DNA of 64,000 bases from contig CP136068.1 in the NCBI GenBank assembly GCA_032622095.1, forward strand, positions 60,970,025-61,034,024, written 5' to 3'. The notes under the pieces were generated by a model that searched no databases, was not told the DNA's origin, and saw nothing but the letters and a program-made list of their open reading frames with translations. Shown one piece after another: positions 47,421 to 59,686 of the stretch. Position 1 is the first letter of the stretch. Each line of letters starts with the position of its first letter. The position numbers and the translations under genes were made by a program. Source of the stretch: Siphonodentalium dalli (lineage: Eukaryota; Mollusca; Scaphopoda; Gadilida; Siphonodentaliidae).

Positions 47421-49662
47421 TTAGCTCAACTTTACTTTGTAAAGTTTGAGCTATTGCCATGGCTTTGTCGTCCGTCGTCCATGTGTACGTGTGTGCGTGT
47501 GCGCGTGTGTACGTAAGGCGTCAACAATAGAGGCTACAGGTCGTACCTTTGATCGGATCATTATGAAATTTGTCATAGCTGTTGACATCAACATTTGTAC
47601 CGGAATGATTCATTTTGGGGTCATTCGGAAAAAAAACATGGCCGCCAGCGGCCATCTTAGATTTCAAAATTCAATCCGTTAGCACGGGCTACAGGCCGTA
47701 CTGTTCGTCTGATCGTCATGAAATTTGTCATGGATGTTAATATTGACATGTAGATGGGAACGAGTAATTTTGGGGTTATTCGGCCAAAAAACATGGCCGC
47801 CAGCAGCCATCTTCGATTTTACTCTTTGTATGACTAAATCCTTTAGCACGGGCTACAGGTCGTACCTTTAGTCTGATCATCATAAAATTTGTCATGGCTG
47901 TTGATATTGGAATGTAGATGGGAACGAGTCATTTTGGGGTCATTCGGACAAAAAACATGGCCGCCAGTGGCCATCTTTGTTTTCAAAATTCAATCCATTA
48001 GCACGGGCCACAGGTCGTACTGTTTGTCTGATCATCATGAAATTTGTCATGGATGATAATATTGACATGTAGATGGGAACGAGTAATTTTGGGGTCATTC
48101 GGCCAAAAAACATGGTCGCCAGCAGCCATCTTGGATTTTACTCTTTGTATGACTAAATCCTTTAGCACAGGCTACAGGTCGTACATTTAGTCTGATCATC
48201 ATAAAATTTGTCATGGCTGTTGAAATTGGAATGTAGATGGGAACGAGTCATTTTGGGGTCATTCGGACAAAAAACATGGCCACCAGCAGCCATCTTGCAT
48301 TTAAAAATTTAATCCATTAGCACGGGCCACAGTTAGTACTGTTCGTCTGATCATCATGAAATTTGTCATGGATGTTAATATTGACATGTAGATGGGAACG
48401 AGTTATTTTGGGGTCATTCGGCCCAAAAACATGGCCGCCAGCAGCCATCTTGGATTTTACTCTTTGTATGACTAAATTCTTTAGCACGGGCTACAGGTCG
48501 TACCTTTAGTCTGATCATCATAAAATTTGTCATGGATGTTAACAATAACATGTAGATGGGAACGAGTACTTTTGGGGTCATTTGGCCGAAAAACATGGCC
48601 GCCAGCAGCCATCTTGGATTTCACTCTTTGTATGACTAAATCCTTTAGCACGGGCTACAGGTTGTATCTTTAGTCTGATCATCATAAAATTTGTCATGAA
48701 TGTTAATAATGACATGTAGATGGGAACGAGTCATTTTTGGGTCATTCGGCCAAAAAACATGGCCGCCAGCAGCCATCTTGGATTTTAATCTTTGTATGAC
48801 TAAATCCTTTAGCACGGGCTACAGGTCGTACCTTTAGTCTGATCATCATAAAAATTTTCATGGCTGTTGAAATTGGAATGTAAATGGGAACGAGTCATTT
48901 TGGGGTCATTCGGACAAAAAACATGGCCGCTAGCAGCCATCTTGGATTTCAAAATTTAATCCATTAGCACGGGTCACAGGTCGTACTGTTCGTCTGATCA
49001 TCATGAAATTTGTCATGGATGTTAATATTGACATGTAGATGGGAACGAGTAATTTTGGGTGTCATTTGGCCAAAAACATGGCCGCCAGCAGCCATCTTGG
49101 ATTTTACTCTTTGTATGACTAAATTCTTTAGCACGGGCTACAGGTCGTACCTTTAGTCTGATCATCATAAAATTTTTCATGAATGTTAATAATGACATGT
49201 AGATGGGAACGAGTCATTTTGGGGTCATTTGGCCAAAAAACATGGCCGCCAGCAGCCAACTTGGATTTTACTCTTTGTATGACTAAATCCTTTAGCACGG
49301 GCTACAGGTTGTACCTTTAGACTGATTTCGGGGTCATTCGGACAAAAAACATGGCCGCCAGTGGCCATCTTGGATTTCAAAATTTAATCCATTAGCACGG
49401 GCCACAGGTCGTACCTTTAGTCTGATCGTCATAAAATTTGTCATTGATGTTAACGATGACATGTAGTTGGGAACGACTCATTTTGGGGTCATTCGGCTGA
49501 AAACATGGCCGCCAGCAGCCATCTTGGATTTTACTTTTCTCTTCATGTCTATAAACTAGTATTAGACATTCAACTTTCCACATTCCTAATCGCTCCATTG
49601 ACTGTAATATATTAAATTATTCCCTTTCCAAGTTGAGCTACAGTGTCATTGACACTTTCATT
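47421..49662 (+). mobile_element. Helentron/pearl-like non-autonomous element with ~160-bp tandem core
   Basis: The 5' end TTAGCTCAACTTTAC is followed by AAAGTTTGAGCTATTGCCAT. The 3' end is CAAGTTGAGCTACAGTGTCA then TTGACACTTTCATTT, containing a 7-bp-stem hairpin AGTGTCA-T-TGACACT. AGCTCAACTT at the 5' end and AAGTTGAGCT at the 3' end are inverted. The core has 12-13 tandem units of about 152-167 bp, each with ACATGGCCGCCAG-AGCCATCTTGGATTT and GACATGTAGATGGGAACGAG. The layout resembles oyster pearl/CvA elements and Helentron-associated elements; no transposase. Confidence 0.75.
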
Positions 49663-50100
49663 TGGGTGAGGCTCTTGATTGACTCAATTCTGCTATCAAT
49701 GGATTGGTCCAGCTCTTGCATCAATTATACCGGCTCTTCCAGTAATCCCCTGCCAATTGACCCGCTCTTCCGGCTGGCAACATAACACAAACATGTGGTT
49801 TTAAGTTCTCCAATCGATCAGTTGAATTAAGAAACGGTGCAAACAATGTAATTATTCAGAAATTGGCTACAAGATATAGATCTTTGGTATGTTCAGGCGG
49901 ATTTGGAAATAGAAGAAAATTCTAGTACCAGTGCATTGTAATCTGTTGTCGGAATAATTATAGTTATTCTAACCACTGGTGTCATTTCAGACCCCCCCCC
50001 CCAGCCAGAATTTAAATAGATTATTCCATATTAAACTGTCCTTAGCATTATAAACTTCCAGCTACTTGACCAGAAAATGACGATTTGAAACAGTTATGTC
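49663..50100. other. Intronic sequence, no feature
   Basis: AT-rich, with a C10 run near 49990. Nothing recognised. Confidence 0.4.
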
Positions 50101-50580
50101 ACAGTATCTATATATATATAAAAGAGTAGGATCTGTCTGTCCGTCTGTCTGTCTGGATTTTTATCCCAGACTGCTGGTCCGATTTCAACCAAATTTGGTT
50201 TGGTGACTCGGGGTATCCTGGAGGAGGTTATAACATTGTTAGTTTTTCAATATGAACCTATTTGTATGAGGATATATTGAAGTAGCATAATAAATATCTA
50301 TATATGTAAAAGATGTTCTGTCTGTCATGTGCACACAGGGACCACAGGTCCCTTTGCACAAAGTGCAGGCCATAGCCCCACCCCAACGCTGAATATAGGC
50401 TCCAAAAGGGAGCCTATTTCAGCAAGTTTATATATATAAAAGAGTAGGATCTGTATGTATCTGTCCGCATTTTTCTCCCAGACCCCTGGACCGATTTCAA
50501 CCAAATTCGGTGTGGTGAATCGGGTTACCCTGGCAGAGGTTATAACGGTGTTAGTTTTTCAACATTTTGATTTTAAAAAA
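50101..50580 (+). repeat. Two copies of a TATATAAAAGAGTAGGATCTGT-led repeat
   Basis: The modules start near 50114 and 50431. Both run (A/T)TATATAAAAGAGTAGGATC, then CAGAC-CTG-ACCGATTTCAACC, AAATT(T/C)GGT and AGAGGTTATAAC..GTTAGTTTTTCAA. A third partial copy (TATATATGTAAAAGATGTTC) is near 50300. This is the end of a dispersed family; class unknown. Confidence 0.65.
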
Positions 50581-51462
50581 TTTAATTAAATAAATTTTAA
50601 AAAGACGCCAACTAATTTAAATAAGCTCATTATGGGCTTATTTCAGAATCAAATATGAACCTATGTAGAATATTTAGGTCAAAATGTGCGCAAGACGCAC
50701 TCGGGGGCTAGACCTCTAATGCACAAAAGGGCCACATGAGCCCATCTGATGCTGAATAAAGGCTAGTATTTAATAAAGCATAAAAAACTGAATATAAACC
50801 GTTCATATAAATGGAAAACTTCCCTGTAAATCAACACATCATGTCATTGAGCGTTGCGCTAGAAAACCGTTTGAGTGTTAAAAAGTTAAAATATTGATAT
50901 GTATAAAAGGCCAAAAAAAAAAAGAGTTTTGGTTCTTGGGCAATTTTGTTTTCAAATCAATGAGGGGGGGGGAGGGTTTTATTTTACTTTTTATTTTTTT
51001 CTGCACATAGTAAGCATGGACAAAGATTCCTTCCTCTGTCCTGTAATAACCAGAAATGTAGAGGGAACTGTTATGCATATAAACTCATTTAATCTTATAT
51101 AAAAACGACATTGTACTACCAGTGTATGACTGGGATTACCTAACATTATATAATGCCCCTGACATTAACTAATGTTATTGTTGTCTAAAAACTGATACCT
51201 CCCCATTCTAATATGTGATCCTGAATTTAGTTCTGTGCCTTTCAATTGTATAAAGTTACAATTAGTGTAAGTGCTATTTGTATGGATGTTCGGCTAAAAA
51301 TATCATCACACAGCTTAATTGATGTCTGTAGAACTGCATATCTTTGTGTCATCTTAGTTCAGCATCCCAGAAATAGAACACTCCAACTGAATGGGGAAAT
51401 AATTTTAGAAGTGAATGGGATAGATCTCATGCAAATGTCTAAGAACTACCACTCATCTGCAG

Positions 51463-51661
51463 CTACTCCAAAGGTGTATGACCATCAGTTAGTGAGGACA
51501 GATAGTAAGGATCAGAAACTTGATGCATTCCTAACTAAACCATCTGCTAGCTCTGCTGTTACTACGATACAGAAGGAAGATTCAACAAAAGAGAGAGGCA
51601 TGGATGGTGACAGATCCAAGGAGTCGGAGCCAATGGTTATAGAGGGAGATAAGCTGAAAAA
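51463..51661 (+). CDS. MLH1: MLH1 exon (3' part of human exon 12 equivalent)
   Basis: 199-bp exon carrying the conserved linker block VYDHQLVRTDSKDQKLDAFL, which aligns with the block human MLH1 has in exon 12. It then runs through a Ser/Thr/Glu-rich stretch ending GDKLKK. The acceptor is catctgcag before 51463; its first two bases complete the split codon from 12824. The donor is aaaaa|gtaaga after 51661 and leaves two bases, matching the phase of human exon 12's end. The linker is less conserved than the flanks, so only the VRTDS-x-x-QKLDAFL block gives identity. The 38.6-kb upstream intron is packed with retroelements. Confidence 0.92.
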
Positions 51662-52525
51662 GTAAGATGATAGCAAGTAAATTCCCTATCTTATTTGCCG
51701 CCAACAGAAGTTTTCTTTTTCAAAAATATCTTGCCATTGGCAAATTTGGTCACCGATTGCACAAACCTTGTCCACAGGAACTGAAAATTAATATACTCAC
51801 ATTTGGTTCTGTGCTAAGATGTCTCTTTTGACCCAACTTGACTCCTTAACATGACACATACCACCAACACCAAACACAAACTCCAAATTTCAGTGAATTC
51901 TGCCTGCTGAGAAGGATTTGAGCCACGGCTCAATCGGTCTAATATCCAAGTCATATTTTTGTGAAGCTAAGATATAATGCCACCTTTTTAGGGCAAAATT
52001 GGAACTCCCCGTCCAATTGGCCACCAAAATGGCAGCTGGAAGCGGATAATTTGATGTTTTTTTACTAATATCTTCTAGATCAGTTCTGCTGTTTGGAACT
52101 GGTTGAGAATTGTGACTCTATTTTGCATTGGGCATGTTAATTGATAATTGGAGCAACGACATATGCTCTTACTTACAGGAGTGTTAACAGTTGCCAGGGA
52201 CATACCCGAAATTGAAAAATGAACAAATGTCTGATATTATGGTAGTTTTAAGAAACTAAACTACGTCATGTAACAGTTTTATATTGAAAACAGTTATCAG
52301 AGTTGTTGTTAGTGTGGGCGTGACAGTAAGGTTTACTGCATTCATTACTAAATGGGTGGTGTAATGGTTGCTATCGACATAGCCACCATTGAAAACATAC
52401 CATCTGTATGCGTTTCTGGTAATTTAACTGATGTAACTTTTTCATAATACGGTATGAGTTTCTGGCAATTTACATGATATAATTGTTTCATAATATGCCA
52501 TATTATACTTATATTGACAAATAAT
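51662..52525 (-). repeat. Inverted copy of dispersed repeat family 1 (body)
   Basis: Read on minus, about 52240 to 51920 matches 1700-1930 and 56940-57150: TTGCTCCAATTATCAATTAA, CAACCAGTTCCAAACAGCAG, ATCTAGAAGATATTAGT, CTGCCATTTTGGTGGCCA, GCCACCTTTTTAGGGC in corresponding order, and AGCTTCACAAAAATATGACT. It lies in the MLH1 intron just after the 199-bp exon. Confidence 0.7.
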
Positions 52526-52905
52526 GGAGCTCCGTGGTTAGCATGTCGGACTTCACTGTAAACACATCGATATGGCTTCGCAGCATGTCACCGGTCATTG
52601 AGTCTTCACACAGCAGTGGCTTGGCCGCTTTGAGCGATGTGCAATTGTCGGATTGCTCGCTGTTTCCAAACCCTTGCCAAGTTGTGATCCTTGAGCAAGG
52701 TCGCTTGTACTGTGTCGGCTTCGCATCACTCATGTGTTAAACGAGTACCAGACAGAGCATGTTCTGATAAAATTAGAGCAGCATCTGCAATGGCTGCTGC
52801 TGGTTTATTTGTTGGCTTGTACAAATGACTGGGGTACCAAGCGTGTTAAGAGTAAGTAATTGGTTAATCGCTATATAAAACTGGTCATTATTATTATTAA
52901 ATAAT
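52526..52905 (+). mobile_element. tRNA-like SINE with (ATT)n tail
   Basis: The head GGAGCTCCGTGGTTAGCATG resembles a tRNA A-box region. Shared body blocks with the SINE broken by copia are CAGTGGCTTGGCC, TGTGTCGGCTTCGCA and ACGAGTACCAG. The tail is TATATAAAACTGGTCATTAT then ATTATTA. The B-box is not clear. The small frames at 52509-52740 on both strands are not genes. Confidence 0.72.
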
Positions 52906-53216
52906 GCATTCACTAAAGGTTGCTGTATAGTGTACTGATGCAAAAATTGTCATATGACAGATTGGTATTGAGGTTTAAATGTTGCTAGATAACCACCTAC
53001 CATTGATAAAACGACTTAAAACTGACCAAATTTTTATTTTATCAGAATTACATACCTGTATGAAGTTTATGATTGTATTTGCCATAAATCGATTGTTGGA
53101 ATACATTTTAATGAGACAAGTAAAAATATTGACCCACATTAATGTTGATACCACCTGACCCCACCCCCCCCCCCCCCTGGAATCCGGCATTCGCACGACA
53201 TTTAACCATGGCATCC
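52906..53216 (+). other. Intronic sequence, C-run
   Basis: AT-rich, with ACCCCACC followed by a ~15-C run near 53162. Nothing recognised. Confidence 0.4.
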
Positions 53217-54560
53217 ATGCACAATACTCTATATCAGTGTGGTAGCATCCAGAATACTTGTTATTATGATATGATATTTACATATACGTCAGTACATGGG
53301 CATTGGTCCTTTGCAAGTCTATACATACAGGAGCATGGCCTATATATTTCATACCATGAACTACCTTTAGGAACCGATGCCCATTTCCTATTTACATGGG
53401 CAACCATGGGTTCATGACCAACCCATAGTTACCATGGTTCATGACCTATCTATATGGAACTGCATCCAATGTGTCTTAAATAAAGTGTCCCTGTAATAGA
53501 CAGTGGCCTGGACCAATGATATACTATATAGGCCTGGTTCTATGGATTTGCTGTAACGACCTGGGTGCATGTCATAAGTTCAGGCACCTGTGTATTTGCA
53601 CTGCATGTGGGGTTCACATGGGTCAATGGCATATGCGTGACTGGGATTATAACCTAAGTAGTCATGTAGCATGTATATACATGGGATGGGTTCATGTCTT
53701 ACATATAAATGTCTGGCAATCATGTTTGATAAGGTCATACCTAAATCAGCCTGGATACATGGGCTGTCCATAGTGGCCTGTTTCAATTTCCTTCCTATAT
53801 GATCCTGGGTCCATAGGCATTGTTCGAATGTCTGTATGCTGACTTACGTAGATGGTATGCATATAGAATCGTGGATCCATGCACATGTAGGTATTTTGGT
53901 CCAAGACTTACCCGTGGGGGCCTGGGGTCAATTGCCTACCATTATTATTAGCACTACCTAAACGTGCCTGGATCCCTGGTATAGATATATCATGTATAAG
54001 GGGATGGCCATGACCAGGTCCATATCCGACATATAGACACCTGCTCCTGCCTGGGTACAATGCTATATGGCAAACATATATCGGCGTGGGTCCATGGTCT
54101 ACACATATTGGTATGTAAACATGGCCAACCTACAGCGCCATGTGTACATGGATTATTTATAGGGCCTCCATCCATAGTAACCTTCATATATCTATATTTT
54201 GGTAGGTCTGTCACTTAAATGTCCATTGTGTTCATACCATATCTAGGGTCCTGAATCCATTGTGTACTGATGTATTATACATGGGACTTGGTCTATGGTG
54301 TCTGAGTACATGGTCTAGCTATGTGCACTTGGCTATTTGCACCATGTAACAGAGTCATGGTCCTTGACCGTGCAGCTTAGATATAATACGACATATATAA
54401 TGGGCTGGGTCCATTGACGTCGAGTATTAACTAACTACTGTGGGCAAAGTCCATATTGGTGGCTGGCCCCATGTTCTTCATATATAGTAGAGTGGGTCTG
54501 TGACTTACATTATACATCTAGCTGTGTGGGTCAATGGCTTATATAACTATTATGGTCATG
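53217..54560 (-). repeat. Degenerate minisatellite (ATGGGTTCATG/GGTCCATGG type)
   Basis: Units of about 50-60 bp contain CCTGG-TCCATGG or GGGTTCATG followed by TATATACATGG. By content it is the reverse complement of the minisatellite heads at 1-780 and 55540-55870 (CCATGGACC, CATGTATACC), and it stands in the right place to be the head of the inverted family-1 copy. Frames here, for example 53516-53773, are repeat-derived. Confidence 0.65.
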
Positions 54561-55539
54561 CCTCATATTAAACATAAGCAACAACTTTTCAACTCTCACT
54601 AAGTTTTCCCAATAACTGAACTGTTCATGGAGCTTAACGGATAATTGTACCCATATGAAAATTTAATTTGTAGTACATTCTGGTTAGGCTCACCCCCCTC
54701 TAAGTAAGAAATATGGTAATTTGTCAGTCAGGTCAACACTAACAACAACTTATAATTATTTTCACCATAAAAATGCTACACGACGTAGTTTAGTTTGTTA
54801 TAACTCACATAATATCAATTATATGCATTACTTCGATGCTGGGTAGTTGCCTAGCAACCATCGCTAAGAATGACCTGTTGTGAATATCGCCACATCTGAA
54901 AATGTGCAGTAGCATATAAGGAACATATGTGCCAAGTTTTATGCTTTTATCACCTTTTTCACAATTGTGGTGTTTTCTACACCAAGCGCTTGAACAAGTA
55001 GAAGAATAAAATATGACAAGGTCAACGAGAACCGGAGAGGGTAGTGTTATGTTTTTACAAGTGTTGACCACTTATCATAGGTATAGTTGCCAATTCCACA
55101 TATTATAGTGAAGGAGTGATGTCTGTGCAGTTTTTAAAACAAATTGCTCTCGTCTACTTAAGGAGGAGCCCAAGAAATTTGACATCGAATATGACAGTTT
55201 GCCTGAAAAAATCATCATTTTTTGGGGTCATTATGTTATTTCTTATCCACGTCTGCGAATTTCATTCAAATTCCTTATTTGAATTTGTGTCTCTGGTTCG
55301 AGAATTATGTTTTGAACAATATTGAGTACATTTACAGCATCCCATTTTATCCATGATTGTGAAAAATATAAAATCTTGTTTTTTTATATAGAAAAAATGA
55401 TGTAACTCAGAAAGCTCAACTCGGATTTCAGGGAACTTTTTGTGACTCATCTGTGATGTTATGGCGTAAATAATATTAAAAAATCAGCTTTCCCCGATTT
55501 ATGTCCTTACTTTCCCCTTTCACATCTAATGTGCCTGGA
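54561..55539. other. Intronic sequence, little recognised
   Basis: A block TCGAATATGACAGTTTGCCTGA near 55184 (given shortened: GAATATGACAGTTTGCCTGA) recurs near 56041, linking this stretch to repeat family 1. Otherwise no feature. Confidence 0.45.
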
Positions 55540-57165
55540 CTACATACAGTCACTTCATATATGCATATTCAATAACACATAGCTGACCATTTAGTTACTC
55601 TCGTTATACCCATACACCACTTCAATGACCATACAGCCACTCCATGTATACCTATTCACCTCACACATGACCTCTCGTTGTATACCTAATTTACCTATGC
55701 ATCTCACCACCCCTTGTATAACTATTCACCACTCCTTGTATACATAGGCATCTCACCATGGACAACCCACTCATTACCGTATAGCCACTCCTTGTATAAC
55801 TATTCACACCATTCATGATTATATAATAACTCCCTATATACATATTCACTTCACCTATGACCATGTATTAATAAGTTGATCATTGTTGGTGCTAATGGGC
55901 GAGTGTAGTCTTATAATATGCTCCATCTCACTTCTTTTTCGAAGTTTTGTCATTTCCATTCAAATACAGGTCCAGAATCCCCAAAAGACTTCTTTGTTAG
56001 CAAAATTCCATACTTCATCCTTTAAATTAATTTGTGGCATCGAATATGACAGTTTGCCTGATCTGTAGCGAATTATACTTGAGGGATATATATAGAAACT
56101 ACAGTTTTATTTCTCTTTTAATGGGAGGACCGTTAATCAAGAATGGAATGGGGTTCATTGTTACCATTGACGCGCTAAGCGATGGAACTCCATAATTGTG
56201 AATAACTTGGAGTCAGTTATAAGCCCAAAACTTTTTATGTGTGGTGAACTAAATGTAATTAAGACTAATTATACTTGTTGGAAAAAGAAAACCATGTGTC
56301 ATTTAATATAGATCAACTTGTACATTAACTTAAGATAAAAAATTAAAAAATGCAATCAAATTATGACCTATTCCCAGTTGTGTCACAAGTCCAAGTCGAA
56401 ACTTGTGCTATGACCCCACTCGGAATAAGTTAAGATTATTTTATGAATGTAAATGTTGTGGTTGTGCCTCATATAAAGGGACAACCAGAATAGAACATTT
56501 AGTAGCCAGTTGATTAAGTAAACATGGTTAATAACCAAGTGAGTCACAATTTGCTACCTTTTTGGAACAGCAGAGAATAATGTTCGGGATATATGAGAGA
56601 AAATCAAAGAACACATTTGATACTAAAGATAGTTTCATTTTACTTGAAAAAAGAAGTGAATATTTGCCGATTTTGATATCAAGTTTGTGATAGACTATTC
56701 CAATATTTCTGGTAATGTCAGTGTTTACAATATTAACAATTAACCAAGGTGCATAGGAAATTTTAGTATTCAATGTATACAAGACAATATAGACAATTTT
56801 ATTCATCAACCACAACTTATAAGTGATTGCATGCCACGCTGGGGCAATATCTACCATTTTCCACATTTTTGCCGCCATTTTGAGCCATGGGGGCAATTTT
56901 GGTCTCAATGAGTTGGAATATTGGACCCACAAATGGCAAATATCATTGCTCCTATGATCATTTAACATGAACAATACGAAATAAAGACACAATTCTCAAC
57001 CAGTTCCAAACAATAGCAACTGATCTAAGATATCAGTGCAAAAAAACTTTTCCATTTCCAGCTGCCATTTTGGAGGCCATCTTGGACAGGGAGTTCCAAT
57101 TTTGCCCTAAAAAGGTGGCATTATATCTTAGCTTCACAAAAATGTATGCACATGTATTCATATGA
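55540..57165 (+). repeat. Dispersed repeat family 1, copy with minisatellite head
   Basis: The head (55540-55870) has CCATACAGCCACTCC..GTATACCTATTCACC units. The body has AACCAAGTGAGTCACAATTT (near 56533), CAGAGAATAATGTTCGGGAT, ATCAACCACAACTTATAAG, CTGGGGCAATATCTACCA, TGCCGCCATTTTGAGCCA, CAACCAGTTCCAAACA and CTGCCATTTTGGAGGCCATC. The order is the same as at 1-1990. The copy is directly abutted by a truncated Helentron/pearl-like copy. Confidence 0.75.
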
Positions 57166-58530
57166 CAACATTATGGATTTCAAAATTCTATCCATTAGCA
57201 CGGACTAGACTCGAGTGTTCATCTGATCATCATGAAATTTGTCATGGATGTTAATATTAACAGGTAGATGGGAAACGAATCATTTTGTGATCATTTGGCC
57301 ATAAAACATGGCTGCCGACAGCCATCATGGATTTTATTCTTTGCATGATTATTAAATGCTTTGGATTGGGCTACAATTCGGATCATTATGAAATTTATCA
57401 TGGCTGTTGATATTGACATGTAAATGGGAACGAGTCATTTTTGGGTCATTCGTCAAAAAAACATGGCTGCCAGTGGCCATCTTGGATTTCAATATTCAGT
57501 CCATTTGCAATGGCTACAGCCCAGAGTGTTCGTCTGAACATTATGAAATTTGTCGTGGATGTTAATATTGACATGTAGATGGGAAATTAGTCATTTTGGG
57601 GTTATTTGGCCATAATGCATGGCTGCTGGTAGCCATCTTGGATTTTACTCTTTGCATGACTAAATCCTTGGGCACAACCTACAGACCACTTCCCTCATTT
57701 GATCATCAACAAACTTCATATGGATCATCGGGTAACCTCTAGATGGGAGCCATCAATTTTTTCCAAAATTTGTGGAAAAAAACATGGCTACCAGCAGCCA
57801 TCTTGGATTTCAAATTTATATCTATCGGCACACCCTGCATATATTTGTTTTTAAAATTTACAGGCATGTTTAGCCAAACTTCATATGGATATTTTGGGTG
57901 ACCGCTAGATGGGAGCCATAAAATGTTTCCAAAATTTGTTAGATTTTACTCTTTGTATGACTAAATCATTTGGTGCACCCTACAGATGACATCCCTTGTC
58001 CGATCATCACTAAACTTCACATGAATCTTTGGGATGACCACGTGATGGGTGCAATCAAATTTTTCTGAATTTCGTTAAAAAACATGGCCACCAGCAGCCA
58101 TTTTGGATTTTACTCTTTGCATGACTAAATCATTTAGCATACCTACAGACCTCATCCTTCTTCTGAACGTCACCAAACTCCATATTGATCTTCGGGGTGA
58201 CCACTAGATGGGAGCTATCAAATGTTTTGAATTTCATTGGAAAACATGGCTGTCAGCTGCCATCTTGGATATTACTTTATATATATCTTTTCATGTTGAT
58301 ATCTAGTATTACTAAGACATTTCAACTTTCCGCATTGCTCCATTTGGGCTGAAAATTTCATATACAAAATTTGGTTCAGATCGGATAGAAACTGTTTGAG
58401 TTATCTCACCATGCGTAAAATGTCTACAGACGGACAGACGATGAGTGTTCAATCCGAACGTCAACAGTCTGAAATTATCCACTCTCCAGGTTGAGCTACA
58501 GTGTCATTGACATTGTCATTTCCAAAATTC
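57166..58530 (+). mobile_element. Truncated, older Helentron/pearl-like copy
   Basis: About seven diverged core units (GGATTTTA-TCTTTGCATGACTA, GACATGTAGATGGGAA, ACATGGC-GCCAGCAGCCATC). It ends CAGGTTGAGCTACAGTGTCA then TTGACATTGTCATTT, close to the intact 3' end at 49662. The 5' end is missing. Divergence between units is higher than in the copies at 47421 and 60616. Confidence 0.75.
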
Positions 58531-59345
58531 GTTTAAACTATTGGCTGCCATTATAATTCATCTGCACACCCTGCAGCCCATATTTATTATAAAATTTGAA
58601 ATATTTTCGATGCAAAACGTGGCCACTGGAAACCATCTTGGATTTTATTCTTTGCATGATTAATTCATTTGGCACAATGTACAGGCCATATCCATCATCC
58701 GTTCCAGGCATGTTCAGGATCACTTCTAGATGGAAGCTAGATGATCAAAATCATTACTACCCAGGCTTCATGGACTTTACTCTTTGTATGACTAAATCCT
58801 TCGGCATGCCCTACAGCCAACCCTTTTCCCCCGATTGATCCTAAGCATCGCATGTCTTGACCTCTAGTATTACTTAAAGACATATTATGTAGTTGTCCAG
58901 GTGCGTGAAACTCATCAGATAGTATCCAGGCGCTATGACAACTGGAGGAATGTACCATTCTACTAACATCATCGAAAATCTAAAGCAAATCGACCATACC
59001 ACTTCATAGAAAACATCGTCTGAACTACGCTCAAATGTAAATATTTACTACTCGATTCGGGACGCATCTATCGGCGATAAACTAACGAAAACGAATTTGC
59101 CATCAAGAGTCACTGCATTTAATTAATTTATAAGAATGACAGTGTGTGTTGTCAATTTGAATATAATATTTGTAAAAATTACTACTTTGAACAAGATTTT
59201 TCACCATTTATATTTGATCACCATACTGCAGTGTTTCACATCACTTTAAACATTTCAACTTTCCGCATTCCTCATCGCTCCATTGACTAATGTTTGATAT
59301 TCTCCCCTCACCAAGTTGAGCTAAATTGTCATTGACACTTCCATT
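58531..59345 (+). mobile_element. Second truncated Helentron/pearl-like copy (3' end)
   Basis: Diverged core phrases (TTTTATTCTTTGCATGATTA near 58639, TTTACTCTTTGTATGACTAA near 58776) and a 3' terminus CAAGTTGAGCTAAATTGTCA then TTGACACTTCCATT at about 59308-59341. About 300 bp of unrelated AT-rich sequence lies between, near 58960-59240. Confidence 0.6.
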
Positions 59346-59686
59346 CTATTATAGAGTTATTTTCCCCTAGCCTGGCTTCTACTATTAGGACAAATTTGAA
59401 CGCCACCCACCCAAGCACCATTTAAGCAACATTTACAGCCAATTTAAGCCCAGCAACTTCAGTAGTTTTGTAGGACTTGCTATCAGAAGGAAGACTGACA
59501 TATTCAATACTAACTAGTTGATATTAATGTAGATGCCGGTCTCATTGCTGAGCACAGACATATTAACTTTTAATATCTTAGGTGATGATTTTAATTTAAT
59601 GCAGATATCTGCCTTTTTCAGCTGTTTGAACTGTTTTAGCAATACAGTTTTAGTTTTAGACTGTTTCAAATAATTGTATATTGCAG

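Larger units (their letters stand above)
12825..51462 (+). other. 38.6-kb MLH1 intron
   Basis: Everything between the 73-bp and 199-bp MLH1 exons. Donor gtgaat and acceptor catctgcag join the flanking exons in phase. Its content is given in separate entries: a DIRS-like element, AAGGTCA tandem repeats, a copia element, a large palindrome and a pearl/Helentron-like element. Stretches with nothing recognised are 28166-29150, 30200-33880 and 49663-50100. No independent host gene is visible. Confidence 0.8.

Noticed and set aside
51246-51462. Extension of the MLH1 exon upstream to the Met at 51246
   Set aside because: Homology to MLH1 begins only after the acceptor at 51462, and the upstream frame reads as intron.
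52526-52600. Functional tRNA gene
   Set aside because: Only an A-box-like head is visible, with no clear B-box or cloverleaf; the sequence recurs as a SINE.
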